64,000 nucleotides of DNA from the NCBI RefSeq assembly GCF_027596085.1, contig NC_072465.1:16508207-16572206 (forward strand). Reading direction: 5' to 3'. A program made the position numbers and the translations under genes. Origin of the DNA: Anoplopoma fimbria. Taxonomy: Eukaryota > Chordata > Actinopteri > Perciformes > Anoplopomatidae. Numbering within the stretch: position 1 is the first letter of the stretch; the number at the start of each line of letters is the position of its first letter. Below are positions 1 through 12,328 of this stretch, one piece after another. Under the pieces are notes generated by a model that searched no databases, was not told where the DNA came from, and worked only from the letters and a program-made list of their open reading frames with translations.

Positions 1-172
1 ATGAATGTTAGTTAGGGTCCTGATGGTCAGGTGGCACCTTGCATGGTAGCTCCTGTCATCAGTGTATGAATGGGTGTGATTGGGTGAATGATTAGTAATG
101 TAAAAGCGCTTTGAGTGGTCGGAAGACTAGAAAAGCGCTATACAAGTACAGTCCATTTACCATTTACCTCTT
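1..172 (+). repeat. Dispersed teleost repeat, 3'-tail-like
   Basis: The stretch contains the AAAGCGCTTTGAGTGGTC and AGAAAAGCGCTATA blocks and ends in CCATTTACCATTTACC. I recognise this arrangement from many fish genomes as the 3' end of an interspersed element, ending in a short ATTTACC-type repeat. The 5' part lies outside the window. I cannot name the family with certainty; a non-LTR retroposon tail is most likely. Confidence 0.5.
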
Positions 173-2173
173 TGTCATTCATGCCCACACCTTTGACCTT
201 CCTCCCTACCTGAGACTCATATCCACCTTTTGATCTTCTTCCTCTCCTTTGTTTTACTTCCTTTTCTTTGATCACCCATTTTGTTCTTCATACCCCCTCC
301 ATGACACATTACTCAGAACTGAGCCTGGCCACCCCGGCTCCCATATATAGAGGGGTGAGCAGCCTGACTCGGGAGTTCAGTACTTTGCAGGCTCCCGGTG
401 ACTCTGTAAACTTCTGGCTCTTTCATGCAAAGAAATAAAATACCGCAAGGACATTTCATTTGTCATTTGATCATTATTTCAACGCTCATTGGGACTAGAA
501 TAACTTGTTTGGTGAGAAATCGGGATCACTAAGTAAAAGCTCAGGTAGGTATTGGACTGCTCAGAGACCTAAGGTTATTGATTCAAAGCTGTGCAATGCA
601 GAATTTAAAGATCCAACAGCAAGTGATCAAGTATGCAAAGAAACATCGCTTAATTTCAGATCAGGTGGCTCACAATGATTGAAGACAGGATGTAATGTGT
701 ATGAATATAATGTGACTTGGTAAATTTTAAGGTCCAACACCTAAAACTAGGGATTTATATACAGGAAGAGAAAAGTTTTAAACGGCGTGGAAGGGCAGCT
801 TAGTTTCTGGTCATGAAGTGGAAACCAGTATCCAGAGCACCACTGTGAAGCCGAACAAGGTAGTGTGGGATTGTTAGGCCTCCTGTTGTGTAGAAGAAAA
901 AGCACAATTTTCTAAAATCTAAAATCCTCACTGATAACTTGTCTGCTCTGGTGTCAACAAAAGCATGAACAACAGTGTTCTCAAACTTTTTGACTTTAAC
1001 ATGCGTTTAAAAAAACACTAGAAAACGCAGAATAGAGGAGCGCACACCAGGCTCAGCTTTAATATGAAAACAATGATTTTTGCGGGCAACACGTTTCTAG
1101 CAACGCAACTTGATGTGATCAAGGCCTAAGCACATCACTAACTAGTGATAGCACTTTTATGCAACGCAAGCTACTGAAGGCATACTGAATGTACACACAT
1201 ACTTTTATAGGATTTTAACAGTGAGTTAAGACTTATCCGTTCTACAGGAACAGTTTTGTTGATGTGGTGTTTAACTTTTACAACGTGATCTTATGCTTCT
1301 TCAGCTTGTATCTGTATCTTTGTAACCTGTCTTTAATCACTTTCATTCACTTTCCCCAAAACAATTGAAACTATATATCATGCAGTGCAGTTAGTAACAG
1401 TGTGGGCTCCATGCTAAATCCAAGGAGCAGCGGTGGGGAGGAGGCGGGGCTTAGCAAAGGTTAAATTTGAAGTTCAAGATGCACGTTTGCAAATGTACTG
1501 CCGGTTGTAGCATACAGAGTAGGATGCGAACACTTTTCCATGCGACCGTCCCACACAGACAGGTTCAAAAGCCACACTCCAGCACCCAGCAGCAGAAAAC
1601 TCCATGGAGAGCAGAAAAAACATGTCCTCTTTGCTAATCTCTAATATTCGCATTCGTTGTCCTTTGTTATCTTGGTGATTACATGTCCAAAAGAGTCCAT
1701 TTTGTTCCACTATGGAAAGACTAAGTCACTAGCTTAGCCTTTAGCTTGTTGCAGGAGCAGTCCACAGCAAGGAGAGAAGAAAACGCACCGTCGGAAGTTA
1801 GCTCATTAATCAAACTCAAAACGTTTAATGAAATATCAAGTTGACAACAGTTAGTCAACTGAAAACTGGTAACAAATGTGATACATCAACTCATCATCAT
1901 GTCGACCTTTAACATTACTGATATTACAGGCAAGGTGCGCCTTGTTATGTTGTTCTCTATCTTACTTAAGGAACAGAATACAATGTGTATAAATGTAGTA
2001 ACCATTAATTCAATTATGTAAATTGTTTCAATAAACCTGAGAAGGTAATCTTCAAAATAAATCTCATTTTACCTGACTATTACCACAAATAATACAAATA
2101 CAGTATAGCTTTAAGGAACAGAATACACCATTAATTCAATTATGTAAATTGTTTCAATACTACAAAATAAATC

Positions 2174-2174
2174 T

Positions 2175-2210
<36 letters not shown>

Positions 2211-2300
2211 TTACTACTAATACTACTCATACTACTACAACTACTACTTTTACTACTATTACTACTACTTCTATTAATAATATAATAATTATTGTTATAA
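2174..2300. repeat. (ACT)n-type trinucleotide microsatellite
   Basis: A pure run of ACT units near 2174-2211 degrades into ACT/ATT/ACA triplets and then an AT-rich tract. Read in reverse it encodes a run of serines, which explains a spurious open frame. Confidence 0.9.
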
Positions 2301-2720
2301 TATATAATATATATGTATATAATAATAATACAAGCAGTTATAATTGATCTTAAATAACTCAACTTAATGTTGCTAGTATTTTCAAGGAGACTAATAAAAC
2401 TTCACATCATATTATTTCAAATAAATAGTATTTCAAATAAGTCAGCGTGTTGCATTATGTCATGTAAATGAATAAAAACATGGAGCAGACACACACTCGC
2501 TTTCAGATTAAACTTTCCTTAAATGAAATCACCTCATGAATAAAATAAAAACCATAGAATAGTCAAGTTTAGGTCATAATAAGATGACTCCCCCTCCTCT
2601 CACCCCTCCCTCTCTGTCTCTAATTGGTCAGCGTCTGACAGGATTACACGGGTTTCCTCAATTGACACAGTGAAGTTAAACGCTCGGACATCCTGCTGAA
2701 GACTCTCCTGCTTTTGGCCC

Positions 2721-2756
2721 AAAAGAAAGAAAGAAAGAAAGAAAGAAAAAAAAAAA
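2721..2756. repeat. (GAAA)n tract followed by poly(A)
   Basis: About six AAAG units run into a stretch of A. It lies some 210 bp upstream of the tgfa start codon, in its promoter or 5' untranslated region. Confidence 0.85.
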
Positions 2757-2844
2757 CTCGACCACAATTACTTTTCTACGACAGTCTTTCAAATGTGTGT
2801 AAATGACATTAGTCGACAGGTCCGCGCTGTGATCACAGGATTAC

Positions 2845-2955
2845 ATGTTTTCTGTGCTGATGGTCTCTGCTGCTGCTGCTGTTGCAACACTAATGTGGTT
2901 TCCTAACACACGCCCGCATTTCGGAGAAGCTGCCCGTCAAATTTCATTAGTTTAG
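2845..2955 (+). CDS. Possible upstream ORF in the tgfa 5' leader
   Basis: An ATG-initiated frame of 36 codons ends at TAG, 13 bases before the tgfa start codon. Its N-terminus is hydrophobic and alanine-rich, owing to a GCT repeat. It is in another frame and does not extend tgfa. If the transcript starts upstream of 2845, it would have to be bypassed or reinitiated past, lowering tgfa translation. No family is recognised, and translation is unproven. Confidence 0.3.
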   Translation: MFSVLMVSAAAAVATLMWFPNTRPHFGEAARQISLV

Positions 2956-2968
2956 ACCACAAGTTATC

Positions 2969-5900
2969 ATGATGACTCGGATTTTCTGGGATACAATTTT
3001 CCTCATAAGCGGTGAGTAACTCATTTAACAGGAAAATACGCTTTTTATTTGTGTCAGTGTCTTATTCTGAAACATTTCAATACATTGTATTGATTATGAT
3101 TAAAATTCCCCAGTATTGTCCCCTGTCCCCATTATTTATTAATTCACAGGATCACTTTATGATTTGCAATGACAATCAGTAAAATACTCCTAAATCTGTT
3201 TTATGGATCCATGGTACTCCATATTGATTTGATCAGTTGTATTAACCTTACTGTGATTGATGTAGTTTTTTATTCTGTCTATATTTAAACTATATATAAC
3301 TACTACTAATTTAAAAGTTTTTCCCTCCTTTTTTTTGTTTTTACAACAAACTACCTTTCCTGTGTTTATGAGCAGTTTTCAGTCACTAGTTGTGATTGCA
3401 TGTCTTCACAGAACCTGCTGTGTGTATTTATAGTGCTTTGGTCTCATCCTTTTAGTGAATGCTTGACCCTGTTACTATTGTTGGGTAGCAGTTACTCAAT
3501 GAAGCATCGGTATCACACAAGTCACATGATCATAGCTGCACAGGGGCAAATTGCTGGGAGAAAACCCTCAGGTTGTTCATCATGTAGCAGAATATGTGAC
3601 ACCTGGTTCTCCTTATGTTGGAAGAAATCTTCAATACATTACAATAATATGTATTTTTTATATTCCTATAGGTACTTTTAGTATGTCTGTGGTACTCGAT
3701 GGTGAGTTTACAGTGAGCTCTTTGGTACTTTTGTTATTATATTCCTGCAGGGATTTTTTGTTATTTCTATAGATAACAGCTGTTTATTTTCCTCTCTGCA
3801 GGTTCCCTCTTTACATTTGGAGCAGGACAGAGCAATTCGACAATTATTGAAGCCAGCATTTCTATCGATACAAACTCCACTGGTGCACCGAACCCAAGCA
3901 GCTCTGCAACAACCAGCAGCAGGAGCGCGACTACCACGACTCTTGCACCCACTACAACAACTAGCATCCCTCCAGTTAAAAGTAAGTCTGAATACTATCA
4001 TGTTATGTCAAAATGCAAGTCAAGATTTAAGCTCATTGTGAAGCCATTTCCAGAAAAAATTGCCTGTATTTCACAATCCTAAATGCTCTGAAGACCTTGA
4101 TCCACTCTATCTGCAGTGTTGCTTCCACATCAGGTGTTCTTAATCTGATGTTATATTCCTATATTATTCACATCAAGACCATATCAAATGTTAATAGCTG
4201 TTCATTTTCCTATCTGCAGGTTCCCTCTTTACATTTGGAGCAGGACCGAGCAACTCGACAATTACTGAAGCCAGTATTTCCATAGAAACAAACTCCACTG
4301 GTGCTCCGAACACTTCAACAAGCAGCTCTGCAACAACCGGCAGCAGAAGCACAACGACCACAACTACTACAACAACTAACATCCATCCAGTTAAAAGTAA
4401 GTCTCAGCACATTCATATTATGATACAGGAGAAAGTTTGGATTATTGACAGTTAAAGAAATCTTTCAGATAAAAACGTGTCCTCATTGCTGCCCCTTGAT
4501 CCGCTCTCACAACAGAGTTGGCTCCGCAGCAGGAGTTCTCAACACTGTAAAGCTTCCCATCGAGCTGCATTGCATCAACACATGCAGACAGTGTGGCACT
4601 CACTGATAATTGATCCTCTTTGCGTGAGTTAGGGCAGACATTGTGGTAAACTAAAGGTTATGAGCAGTATACTCAGCAATATCACAAAAGCTGCGCCTAT
4701 TGAATTATGATCTGAAAAGCACTTTACACGCCCTAGAAGCTCGTTTCTGTCTCAATGTTTCTCCCGTTCCACTGCCAAAATCACATGGAAAGGGAGAGGG
4801 GTTGGTAGGCAGATGCCTCAGGGACAACAGAGGGCTTTCACAGAGTCTGAAAGAAGGAGACAATACATGTAGGCTGCAATCCAAAAGCCCATTTACCGTT
4901 GGAATGGAGTGTGTGACGAAGGCTGTAATGCAGCTATCTGTCTGCATGTTCATCCTCCTTCCCACCCTGAACGCAACACTGTGCATCTGTTTCTACTGCT
5001 CGGGGGAACACTGACTTTTGTTTGTCAGTTATTTAGGAATTTGTCTGACTGTACAGTTCACGTGGAAGAAATGTCCTGTTTTTTTCCGGGTGTTCCTTGA
5101 ATCTGATATGTTTGTTCTGTTGTTTGGTCAGAGTGAAAACTGAGATAGTTGCTTGAAAAAAAGAGTCAGGTTTTAGGGATCCGCCTAATAATGTGGGTTG
5201 ATCGACAGAGCTTTTTGTTTGTTTGACTGTAATTGTCCCTCCCAGGTACAGTGAGAGATGTAAGCCACGTCAAATCCACAAGCAACTGGTAACAAAAGGC
5301 TTCAGTCTACTGCTGGTGGCGTGGGTGTCAGCTTTAGGACTTAGTACATGCTGTGGTTTTCAGCTCTCTGCAGGCTTAGGTTATTTTTAGATTTATGATA
5401 TTCACCTGTGTCAGGTTGTGTTTTCTGACTAAATACACTTGGATTATATTTGATAATGTTATTCATGGTAAAATCCATGCTCTGAAGAAGGGCTTGGTTG
5501 ATGGTTCATACTGTATTGTAATTTCATGTAACCAATCCTAATATTAGTAGATGGGTTTTAGTGGGAAATGTGAGTGATTCATTTTCTTTCAAAAGTCTAC
5601 TTACGTCACTGAAATGTCAACAATATCTTGTCTTACAACCTCACAGAGTTTGTGGCGGCGGCTGTTAGGTCTCATTTTGATGACTGTCCAGACTCCCATC
5701 GCCATTTCTGCTTCCACGGCACATGTCGCTTCCTGATATTAGAGGAGACGCCTGCATGTGTGTAAGTGCTACTGTCTTAAAGATAAAATGCCATCAGTGT
5801 TGAGTGTCGTTGTTCACGATACGTGAAAGCTGATAGATTCAATTTAGCAGCTAATATAGATGAAGTTAATCTCAGAATTAAATCTGAGGGACTGCACTGT

Positions 5901-7202
5901 AAAATTACAGAAATTACACCATTTCACATATGTAAAGGAATATTCCTCCCCTTTTTTCATTTGCATTATACTTTTCTATTTGTTATTTTAGCATTTTAAA
6001 GGACTTTGGGCTTTATTTTGGACTGGACTTTGCTGAGCATTGAGGTCTGACATAATGTTGGAGCAAAATGCTGCCGTCCTTCAAAAGAGACATTAGTGAG
6101 ATCTTAAGATCTAGAGCTATTTGGGACAGTAACTAGTGCAAGAAGGCTGGAATTGGAATTGGGTTATTGGAATTTTAACGTTTTTACTTTTTTTTTTCCT
6201 GTCCTTGTTGCAGGTGTCATCAGGGCTTTGTTGGGATGAGGTGTGAGCATGCAGACCTGCTTGCTGTAGTAGCAACTAATCACAGACAACAGACAGTAGC
6301 CACAGTGCTGGTGTTGTGTGTGATTGGGTGTGTTCTCATCATGGTGTTGTGTACACTTTTACAGTGAGTAACATCCTTATATTTTAACAAAAATAATACA
6401 TGCTCTCTGGGATGCTCATGGTTGCTAAACTGTTTGTGTTGAGGATAACAGTCATGCAGCAATATGAGACTATTACATTTTTCATCTAAGTGATGAAGAT
6501 GACGAGGATTTTCAGGATTTTGAGTTTGTGAGTCTTTTCTTGTGCAGTTGCTGGTGGAGACAGGACTGTCGTAGGCGGAGCCACGCACACCACTACGATC
6601 CAGAGAAGCACGGAGCATCCTGCCATCCTTCTGAGAGTGGTACTTTATTTATAATATACACATTAAGGTATAAGGCTAGTTTTTTATTTTACTGGTTGTC
6701 AGCAAATCTCATGAGAACAATCAAAACCATAAGAAACCATTTTTTTGAACTGGGCACTGTAGTTTCTAATAGAGTTATTCCAAACACTTCTCAAACAGGA
6801 GTAAATATTGCATGTGTTGGGGACTATTTTCAGCTGCGGATTAATCCACATCTGGTGCGCTAGTGAGCATTTACAGCAGCAGGGTGGTAAATGGGGGATT
6901 CACTCAAAATAAACTACGCTACACTACACATTTTTAACAATCATAATGAAGGAATGTGTAACCATGTCAGTGTAATTGTGTAGCTATATATGTGTTTTTT
7001 ATAAATATTTGGAGGGAAAAAAATGGGGCTCTATGGCACAGAAGAATCGGCTAAATCAGGTGTTTGATACACAGAGACAGATAAGATTTGTTGACAATAT
7101 TAGAAATCTATTATACTGTCAGCCCTGTCCTTGAAACATCTTTGTGATCCTTAAGTGAAACAACAAATGTACCTGTTTATTATTTCCCTTTCAGTGGTTT
7201 GA
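2969..7202 (+). CDS. tgfa: Transforming growth factor alpha precursor (EGF-family ligand)
   Basis: Coding exons: 2969-3011, 3802-3981, 4220-4396, 5647-5761, 6214-6363, 6548-6639, 7195-7202; 254 residues. TGF-alpha is a membrane-anchored ligand of the EGF receptor, released by ADAM17-type shedding. Visible features: a short hydrophobic N-terminus (1-14); two Ser/Thr-rich segments (15-74 and 75-133), each with two N-S-T sequons; an EGF module (147-182) with spacing CX7CX4CX10CXCX8C; the conserved RCEHADLLA block with a likely shedding site after it; one membrane segment (about 200-221); and a Cys/His-rich tail ending in Val-Val, the C-terminal signal known in TGF-alpha for trafficking and PDZ binding. 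The last exon adds only Val-Val-stop. The human protein is about 160 residues; the excess lies in the Ser/Thr exons. ATG 2969 is followed directly by a second ATG, and either could initiate. Confidence 0.92.
3802..3981 (+). other. tgfa: tgfa Ser/Thr-rich exon, copy A
   Basis: This 180-nt exon has phase 1 at both ends, with acceptor CTCTCTGCAG and donor GTAAGT. It encodes a juxta-N-terminal stalk beginning GSLFTFGAG, with sequons at NST and a Thr/Ser/Pro-rich end likely to carry O-glycans. It is paralogous to the exon at 4220-4396. Confidence 0.85.
4220..4396 (+). other. tgfa: tgfa Ser/Thr-rich exon, copy B (tandem duplicate)
   Basis: This 177-nt exon, phase 1 at both ends, is a near copy of the exon 418 bp upstream. 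It shares the SLFTFGAG start, the EASISI and TNSTGAPN blocks, the PVK end and a GTAAGT donor. Flanking intron sequence on both sides is also related, including TATTCC and the CCTTGATCC block downstream, so a unit of roughly 400 bp was duplicated. The exon is symmetric, so including or skipping either copy keeps the frame. Confidence 0.85.
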
Positions 7203-10200
7203 GGAGAGATCTTGCTTCATCATCAGATCAAGCAGACCTGGCAAGTGGCGAAGGAGCATTATCGTCAATGTGGCTAAGGTACGCCTGCTGGTTAATTGTT
7301 CCATGACATTTTTTTTTTACCACAAACTGGGACCTTGGACCTGAAGCACCATAGAGATATGCTGTCACTCTTCAATTGAGTGGAAACACACACAGAACTG
7401 CAACAGTTTGTTTGAAGCTCTGAGGATGAAGCTGCCTCCAGATCCTCCATGTGAAGAGCTCTGTGTCTCCTGTTTACTGTTTATGAGAAGACGCAAGAGA
7501 TGAAGTCTGAGGCCATTAATCATCCTGGGTCGATGTCGAAAAGGAAAGGTGTTTTTTTATTTTGGTCTGCGGGACAACAATAGTTCATTTAAGTCAGAAG
7601 ACCACAATTCCTATTTTGTCTTTTAATAACTTTGAGCACTTTTCATCAGAACTCTACAAGCACACATGCCATTTCTAAGAAATGATGGTGGGGGAAACTG
7701 ATGCTTTAAAGAAGTTTTAGTGTCTGTTTTTAAAGAAGGAACTCACTTCACACGACATGAGTAGGAATTGTTATATGGACTGACTGCTAATGGCTTAAAA
7801 TCCATGGACTCCCATGAATAATTAAACACACAAAACTTGTTCCAATACGGTTTTGATGATTTGATGACTCCGTCGTTGCTACTGAAGCTGAAATATTTGT
7901 CAGTTTTTATTTTCTATTCCTGAGCTGTATTTGAACCTGTTCATGCATCAGAGGTGTTTTGATTTGCAAGCTATAACTCTATCGACATATGCACATTCTG
8001 GGTGTCACATTATTCCACAGTCACATTATCACATTACTGTACTGTTTCACTCAAGCTTTGCTCACTGTTCTTAAAAAAACTGCACTTATTGTATAATGTA
8101 GTCACTTGAAAAGTGTCCACACAATGAGAGATGCCAAATACACTTTCTAACTTTGCCTGGATGAGCACTGAAGGGAAGAGGCACGCAGTTTGTACACATC
8201 CACCTAAGCATGCATGCTCTAAAATCACAGTTTTTATTTTTAAAGAACACAAAGAAGAGTGGTTTGTTATAGCATTGCATCAGCTTTGAAGGTAAACACT
8301 TTTTAAAGAGAGAAAGCGCCTCTGAGGGCTAATTTAAATCATAATGTTTAATAATCTTAATAATAATAATCAGTGAAGGAATACAAAATAGTGATTGCAA
8401 ATTGACTGGGATATAAAGTGTGTATGCGCTTTGTGAGATAAGACGGAACAAAAAAAATATAAAATGAATGTGATGGTATTTATATGCCAAAAAGACTCTG
8501 AGGGGTTGATACACTTGTCTTTGTTTACAGTATGTGAGGATATTTACATTCAGGATATGTGTCATTGGTTGCTCTTATGTGTAAATATCAAAAAGACACT
8601 GAAATATTAAATGTATATAAACGGGTGATCTTCTCATGCATTAACCTATTACTTTGTCAGATTTATGTTTTCAGTTGGAAAGCCTTTACTATTTGTGTTT
8701 GTTTTCCAATGAGAAATTAAAAATGAAAGTGTGCATGTGTGCATATATTATTATTTATTTATGTGCTTATTAACTGCTGATCCGTCTCTTGAGTCTGTTA
8801 CCCGATTCATCGCGTGACCTTCTATTCACTTCTGAAGCTCTTTCTTTTTTTTTTTTCTCTCTCTCTTCAAATACCCAGATTGTCTGTCTCTCTGCTCCTC
8901 TATTTTTCTCTTCCACTGAATATTTCAAGACATGGAAATGGCAACTCTGAACCTGGGGCACAACTACAACAAAGAGCTGAACTCTTGAGTGCTTTTATAG
9001 CTGAAGGAAATGTTTTAGCCCTCTTCCATGTTGCCATTCAGTTTATTTATTTGTCTTTTTGAGTTAACAGTAGTCAAAACCTATTCATGTTAAAGCCTTT
9101 GTTCGATGTGCAGGACTGCGCCACATACATCCTATTTTTTAAAGTGTCCATTGTATGTCATTGGGTTGAGATATTCCCTCTTGACGTGCTGAATCTCCTC
9201 TGCTCCCTCTCCTTTCGCTCTCCGCATGTGGAGCTTCGTTTTGATTTACAATCCCATTATGTCTGCAATAGGATTTCTGTGGAGCTCTTTAGAGCCGTCT
9301 GGCTGAGCTTCTAAACCAGCTTTGAATTAAGCAGCTCTTGTGGGTGCTTCCCTAAAGATACACAATAGCCTTTCACATACAAAGGAGAGCAAGGGGAAAC
9401 AGATTAAACCAACTGGGGGGGGGGGGAGGCAAAGAAAAAAACAATGACTTCAAATCAAAAACTTGTTAAAAACTATGTGATGATTCACATTTGGTGACAC
9501 AAAGTGGAAGGATGTGCTGTCAACATCAGGAAATTCTCTTGAACTCTTTAAATCTGATTTGGACACATGTCAATCTCTTATTTCTCATAAGTGACTGGAG
9601 CTTTGCTTTGAACTGCAATGACATTCTGGTCTTTTTCCTCTGGCGCTCTTATGTCCCATTTGATCCTCAACCCAACATTCCCAGTATCTGCCTCTGACCA
9701 GATGGTTTGAAATAAGAGTATTTACAAAGGTATTAGGGATAAGCAACCTTACCTTGTTCTCTTCGCTGCTAAGCACTGACACAAATCATGGTGAAAGCTC
9801 AGAGCTTCAGTTAAAGGGTCAGTTCACCCAAATCACATGAAAAGATAGTTTTACACTGGTAGCTGATCTTCAAGGGCAGCTCAAATTACCTAAATGTATA
9901 CAGTATGAATGTGATATCATGGTATTTCAATTCATTATTTATAAATTGATGATGACATTTGCATATGTTTACAGAGTTTTACATTAATTTTATTTTCTGG
10001 ACTTCATATGAGGGTTCGGCAGTCTGAGTTAGACAATTCAAGTAGGTATTGTCCAGAGTTGCAGCCTTTTGAGTAACAACTTCCCTTTTTGTGATCATCT
10101 GGATTGTGTTAACTTACTGAGTTGCTGTTGAGAGGAATTTAATTCTAAAAATACTGTAACAAGATAAACTCATATAGCGAGAGCTGACCTTTATTCTATT

Positions 10201-11395
10201 TGTATAAAGAATGAGGTCTTAAAGGTAGTCCACCATTGTTTACAGTGGAATCACATTAGGAAGGGATCTATTAAGGGCCGGTATAAATGAACATTTACAT
10301 TTGACAATATATATTCAATGTTCATATGGGCATACATCATTTTGAACTTGACCTAAAAGTGGATTTAAAGTTTTGATTGTTTGTTTTTGCTGGGATTATG
10401 AATTTACAAGCAAACAGAGCAGTGATATTTGATCTCACTAATGATGAGGGGGGAAGTGATTTGTGATAATAGTGGTGAGTAAATGCCTGTATGCTCATGT
10501 TGCTGTGCTATCTCTGCAAAATAGTTTGTGGAGACCTTTTACTGGAAAAGTGGACATGTCTGCAGCCACAAAGGGCCTTCATTTACTGCAGCAGTCAATG
10601 TTAACTATTAAAGGCTAGATAAATACAGATGGGTGACAAATTAAGTGTTGATCATTCAATTACAACATCCAATTTTTACATTGCAGTGTTGTCTTCAGAT
10701 TCTGGTCTTTTTGTTAAAACAAATCTTCTGTTAGTGCTAGAAAATGTATTGGCACTAATAATAGTATGTTGTTAAATATGAACTTTGTCTCAAAACCATT
10801 TAAAGGTTAATGTCATTAAATGAAAACATGCAAAGGGGCAGTTCTAAGGCAAACTCAACAATGAATTGATCTTTATTGCTCCCAATTTAATTACAGTAAA
10901 AGAGCATGATAATTACAAAACAGTTTTTATATTGCAACCCATGATTTTCTTTTCTATAAATATCTGTTGTGAAAATACTAGAATTTCTAACTTCGATATA
11001 ATACCTTGAAAGATATCTATATTTGATAGAATGTTTGGATTCCTTGGGGAAAAATTGACAACATTGAGAGCATTAAGTTTTAGATAAATATAACAAGGCC
11101 CTCACGTGACAACGACAACTGTGTGTGTGAACTCACTTTTGGAGAGAAGAGAGAGCGAGAAAGCCCAACTGGTACTGGTGTATGGAAAATGAATATTGAA
11201 TTTGTCTTAAATATTCATATTAAATAAATATGCATCGCTAAATCAATATTCTTGTTAACACTAGTCAGGAGTTTTAAATTAGAGCTCTAAAAGGGGTTGA
11301 CAGTCAACTCAGGTCAACATGACTTCATCCCAGAAATGAGTTCAGTAACTAAACCAGTCAGGCTGAGTAGCTTTGTAGTTCATGACTGTATGGCT
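7203..11395. other. tgfa 3' UTR and intergenic DNA
   Basis: The first part is presumably tgfa 3' untranslated sequence; several AT-rich candidates for polyadenylation exist, but I cannot choose one. The rest is AT-rich, with a G homopolymer near 9415-9427 and no recognisable exon or transposon. Open frames here are short and uninformative. Confidence 0.5.
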
Positions 11396-12328
11396 TTAGT
11401 GCATGAGCTTCTGAAGCAGTGACGGCAACTCCTCCAGGGAGCTGAGCCGATGCTCTTGACGAACATCGAGTTGTGAATGCTTGTCTTGCCTGTCTAAAAG
11501 GAACCCGTGGATGCCCACAGACCTAGAGGCCAGGTAATCGTTCACATAGTGGTCCCCAATGTGAGCTACATCAGCAGCTAGTACTCCACATTTCTGCAGT
11601 GCCTGTTTAAAGATGGCTGGACTCGGCTTTGCTACACCTGCTTCCTCTGATGTAATCAAAAACCTGAAGTGAGACAGCAAGCCACAGACACGTAAAATCT
11701 CTTCTAGGCGGCTGTCAAAGTTTGATACAACACCCAGCTTCAGTCCTAGAGAAGAACATCTCTCCAGGGTCTTTTTTGAGTCTGGAAACACCTAAAACAA
11801 AGCGACAATACACAATTATAAGTTAACATTTTCTGAGCTTCTTCATTCAGGACTATAAACATTCATTTAAAAAGCAAACATTGGAAGTAATGCATAAGAT
11901 TATTGTACTCGTAAATAAGTTGTTAGTTTCAAAAGTAACTACTTATTATTCATTAATTATTTATTTTATGTGCATGCCACCTGTCATCTACAATTTACCT
12001 CCCAGTTCTCTGCATTGCAGAAGTTATGATAAAGGTTGTGAGCTATAGAATTCAGCAGGGCTGGGTCCTGTACCCTGCACCGGCAGAAAGTGTCCCGCAC
12101 CACACTCATCCACCAAGATCGTCCATCCATGCCCTGACTGATGCCATAGTTTGGGTATCTGCTGGAATGATGTCGATATGCCTGGCGGAAAGCTGCCTCA
12201 ACCTCCACAGGACTGAGGTTCAAGCCCACTCGTTCAGCCTCTTTGCAGTACTGCTCTCCCACAGACGTACGCACCTTCAGCAGGGTGTCTTTCACATCCC
12301 ATATCACCCAGCGCAGAGTGGCTCGCAT
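11396..12328 (-). CDS. hdhd3: Haloacid dehalogenase-like hydrolase domain-containing protein 3
   Basis: Two coding exons, 12328-11999 and 11791-11396, give 241 residues (human HDHD3 is about 250). The HAD layout is clear: motif I WDVKDTLL (nucleophile Asp11), a four-helix cap region carrying the family-typical FRQAYR and PNYG blocks, motif II VVSNFDSRLE, the motif III Lys in AKPSP, and motif IV HIGDHYVNDY. In motif I the position of the second catalytic Asp is Lys13 (DxK instead of DxD); I recall the same in human HDHD3, so phosphatase activity is uncertain and the physiological substrate is unknown. The start is ATG 12328: codons upstream lack homology, and a good acceptor (CTCTCCAG) lies 5 bases before it, implying an untranslated first exon. 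The junction at 11999/11791 is phase 0. The gene is divergent from trub2. Confidence 0.92.

Larger units (their letters stand above)
173..2844. other. Non-coding DNA upstream of tgfa
   Basis: No convincing exon is visible. Short open frames lack recognisable domains, and one at 2111-2362 is only a translated trinucleotide repeat. Contents are an imprecise local duplication (about 1966-2070 and 2109-2178), an (ACT)n array, an AT-rich stretch and a (GAAA)n tract. The last few hundred bases probably hold the tgfa promoter: a pyrimidine-rich block at about 2590-2625 is followed by ATTGG (an inverted CCAAT box) near 2623. The transcription start cannot be placed. Confidence 0.5.

Noticed and set aside
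2111..2362. Minus-strand frame with a long serine run
   Set aside because: It is a translation of the (ACT)n microsatellite.
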